NCBI GenBank assembly: GCA_025370055.1
Contig: CP073041.1
Coordinates: 4,434,272-4,498,271 of the forward strand
Origin: Woronichinia naegeliana WA131
Lineage (GTDB): Bacteria; Cyanobacteriota; Cyanobacteriia; Cyanobacteriales; Microcystaceae
Direction of reading: 5' to 3'
DNA: 64,000 bases
A program made the translations under genes and the position numbers. A model generated the notes under the pieces. The model saw only the letters and a program-made list of their open reading frames with translations. It was not told the origin of the DNA and did not search any database. The first letter of the stretch is position 1, and every line of letters starts with the position of its first letter. Below, in pieces: positions 62,290 to 64,000 of the stretch.

Positions 62290-63678
62290 GGGTGTGACCT
62301 TTAGTTGATGAAGGAAAAGAAAAGTGTTAACATGAGATGAAAAGTGACAAAGAGGAAACAATGATGACAGCAAAACTAATTAATGTAGAGGGTTCAAAGA
62401 TAAAAATAGAACTAACATTAGAACTCAGTCGTTCAATGTTGGATACAGAAATAAATATTCAAAAAGGCTTAAACGAAGTAGGTTGCATCGCCAGCAAAGA
62501 AGCCTTGAAATATTTAGATACAGATGGTTCACCCTTAAAAATCGGTGAAGAAATCTGGAAGAGTAAGGGAGAGCAACCGAAAGAATATCAAACACCTTAT
62601 GGTGAGGTTATAGTGAATCGTCATGTATATCAGCGTTCAGTAGGAGGAAAAACGTATTGCCCCTTAGAAAGAGAAGCAAGGATAATCATAACATCAACGC
62701 CATTATTGGCAAAACAGGTATCCTCAAAAATGTCAGGGATGGCAGGCAAAGAGGCGAAAAATGATTTATTAGAAAATCATGGTAGAAAAGTAGCGCTATC
62801 CTATATCCAAAGATTGAGTGAAGCAGTAGGAAGTGTGGTACAGGCAAAAGAAGAAGCGTGGAGTTATGCCCCGCCCAAGGAGGATAGCCAAATTGCAACA
62901 GTGGGAATAGGATTAGATGGAACCTGTATGCTGATGTGTGAGGATGGCTACCGTGAAGCAATGGTGGGAACCGTTTCCCTATACGATAGTGAAGGCGAAC
63001 GTCAACCTACAATCTATCTAGGTGCGGCACCAGAGTATGGAAAAAAGAGTTTTCTAGAAAGATTAGAAAGAGAAATTGAGCGAGCGAAAAACCGTTATCC
63101 AGAGGCAACATTGGTCGGGATAGCAGACGGGGCAGAATCAAATTGGAAGTTTTTAGAAAAGCAAACGGAAGAACAGATATTAGATTTCTATCATGCCTCT
63201 GGTTACTTAGGTGCCTTGGCAGAAGCGTTGCATCCGAATACCGTGTCAAAACAAAAAGAATGGTTGACTGAAAATTGTCGAGAACTCAAGCATGAAAAAG
63301 GAAAAGCAGGAGAACTGCTAAATCTGATGAAAGAAGTCAAAGAAGAAAAAAGTCATTCTAAGAATCTTACCGAGAAACTACAAGCGGCGATTACTTATTA
63401 CGAGAATCATCAGCATCAAATGGATTATGCTGAATACTTAGAGAAAAAGTATCCGATTGGTTCAGGTGTTACGGAAGCAGCTTGTAAGACGTTGGTCAAA
63501 CAACGATTATGTTGTTCAGGGATGCGATGGAAGGAAAAAGGAGCAGGAATTATTTTGAGCCTACGAGCTTTGGTATTGACCAAGGAACGATGGAGTCAAT
63601 TTTGGGCAAAACTTGATCAATATGGGTTCCCTGTAGAACCCTGATTACAACAGCTTTTATCAACTAAAGGTCGCACAC
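62290..63678 (+). mobile_element. IS-E (ISKra4-like), 1389 bp
   Basis: Left end GGGTGTGACCTTTAGTTGAT; right end is the inverse of GTGTGCGACCTTTAGTTGAT. The flanking CTGGGAGA on each side is consistent with an 8-bp TSD but cannot be told from array units. A 3' fragment lies at 37606 and a related MITE at 21457. Confidence 0.88.
62361..63644 (+). CDS. IS-E transposase
   Basis: 427 residues from ATG 62361 (preceded by GAGGAAA); an ATG at 62337 is also in frame. D in VGIGLDGTCMLMCEDGYREA, D in LVGIADGAESNWKFLEKQ and E in YPIGSGVTEAACKTLVKQRL mark an ISKra4-type DDE enzyme. The frame is complete. Confidence 0.85.
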   Translation: MMTAKLINVEGSKIKIELTLELSRSMLDTEINIQKGLNEVGCIASKEALKYLDTDGSPLKIGEEIWKSKGEQPKEYQTPYGEVIVNRHVYQRSVGGKTYCPLEREARIIITSTPLLAKQVSSKMSGMAGKEAKNDLLENHGRKVALSYIQRLSEAVGSVVQAKEEAWSYAPPKEDSQIATVGIGLDGTCMLMCEDGYREAMVGTVSLYDSEGERQPTIYLGAAPEYGKKSFLERLEREIERAKNRYPEATLVGIADGAESNWKFLEKQTEEQILDFYHASGYLGALAEALHPNTVSKQKEWLTENCRELKHEKGKAGELLNLMKEVKEEKSHSKNLTEKLQAAITYYENHQHQMDYAEYLEKKYPIGSGVTEAACKTLVKQRLCCSGMRWKEKGAGIILSLRALVLTKERWSQFWAKLDQYGFPVEP

Positions 63679-63806
63679 CTGGGAGACTGGGAGACTGGGA
63701 GACTGGGAGACTGGGAGACTGGGAGACTGGGAGACTGGGAGACTGGGAGACTGGGAGACTGGGAGACTGGGAGACTGGGAGACTGGGAGACTGGGAGACT
63801 GGGAGA
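63679..63806. repeat. 8-bp tandem array, right block
   Basis: Sixteen exact units of CTGGGAGA (128 bp), continuing the array interrupted by IS-E. On the minus strand the three-unit period encodes SPSLPVSQ, which creates long spurious ORFs. Confidence 0.95.
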
Positions 63807-63814
63807 TGGGGGGA

Positions 63815-64000
63815 TTAGAGGAGCCAGTTTTTGGGGTCTTTGATCATGGTAACTAGACTGGCAAGAATTTGATTGTATTGGGCATAGATTTGTCGCCCTT
63901 GTTCGATGTCTAAATAGCCACATTTTACGGCAAATTTTAACCAAACTTGAACTTCGGCAGCCTCGGCTTCACTGTCACTTAATTTGGCAATAAAAGCAGA
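63815..64000 (-). CDS. Four-helix-bundle (S23) protein, C-terminal part
   Basis: The frame is open at the window end; 61 codons and the stop at 63815 are present. AKLSDSEAEAAEVQVWLKFA, VKCGYLDIEQGRQIYAQYNQ and a final helix are typical of the four-helix-bundle (23S intervening sequence) family. Upstream part lies outside the window. Confidence 0.85.
   Translation of the reverse strand, partial: SAFIAKLSDSEAEAAEVQVWLKFAVKCGYLDIEQGRQIYAQYNQILASLVTMIKDPKNWLL

Noticed and set aside
62227..62373. N-terminal extension of the DUF2281-like antitoxin to 62373
   Set aside because: The extra residues come from IS-E and the tandem array; the family starts at MTTKEQLLQE.
63679..63806. CRISPR array
   Set aside because: Units are 8 bp with no spacers; it is a simple tandem repeat. 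No cas genes are in the window.
63660..63944. ORF with SPSLPVSQ repeats on the minus strand
   Set aside because: Produced by the 8-bp array, whose three-unit period has no stop codon in any frame; the real gene here is the four-helix-bundle frame ending at 63815.

Overview
The window is cyanobacterial chromosome, most likely Microcystis or a close relative. It carries psaC (photosystem I subunit VII), a photosystem II S4-domain protein, rubredoxin, biosynthetic arginine decarboxylase (speA), mnmE, RNase D and a tRNA-Pro(GGG). It is rich in the HIP1 octamer GCGATCGC. It has a heavy load of insertion sequences and toxin-antitoxin (TA) or Uma2 genes, and carries precursor genes of the cyanobactin type. 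The genus is an inference; no database search was possible.

Layout. 0-12.4 kb: housekeeping and conserved hypothetical genes (speA, DUF4330, GNAT, DnaJ type II) with one IS inside a DUF4350 gene, several MITEs and decayed transposases. 12.5-32.1 kb: an accessory island built from four related cyanobactin precursor cassettes (13.06, 21.14, 29.73 and 30.64 kb). Each has the same promoter layout, ribosome-binding region and leader start (K-N-L-K-P-Q-Q). Two encode complete precursors with different core peptides and the same FAGDDAE tail. Two are broken leaders placed directly in front of XisH/XisI and Uma2 genes. Among them lie Uma2, DUF29, PIN and VapBC genes, several interrupted by ISs nested up to three deep. 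32.1-37.9 kb: IS1-type remnants, a degenerate GAF/histidine-kinase-like protein and another nested insertion. 37.8-41.5 kb: a four-gene minus-strand cluster (phosphatase/sulfatase-like, TPR, small protein, large surface-like protein). 41.7-46 kb: core genes (PSII S4, psaC, mnmE, rnd). 46.2-52.7 kb: a second accessory island with DUF6887/DUF6888 genes, a two-gene unit encoding a putative P-loop ATPase with nuclease-like and HhH regions, and five or more TA modules in a row. 52.8-60.9 kb: holin-like membrane protein, rubredoxin, tyrosine recombinase, DMT transporter, hydantoinase subunits hyuB and hyuA split by a TA pair, and tRNA-Pro. 61-64 kb: TA genes, an 8-bp tandem array interrupted by an IS, and a truncated four-helix-bundle gene.

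Mobile elements are named here IS-A to IS-F. IS-A is IS5-like, about 1688 bp, 6-bp TSD, four copies. IS-B is IS4-family, 1146 bp, 9-bp TSD, one copy. IS-C is IS4-family, one broken copy. IS-D is IS4/IS50-like, 1602 bp, 10-bp TSD, two copies. IS-E is ISKra4-like, 1389 bp, one copy plus one fragment. IS-F is ISKra4-like, 1178 bp, two copies. TSDs and inverted repeats were read directly, so most boundaries are base-exact and most interrupted genes can be rejoined in silico.

The most interesting content is the family of scattered cyanobactin precursor cassettes lacking any maturation genes in the window, their apparent fusion to TA-type genes, a possible conserved small ORF overlapping the precursor 3' ends, and the ATPase/wHTH-like gene pair at 47.5-50.0 kb, which looks like a candidate defence unit.
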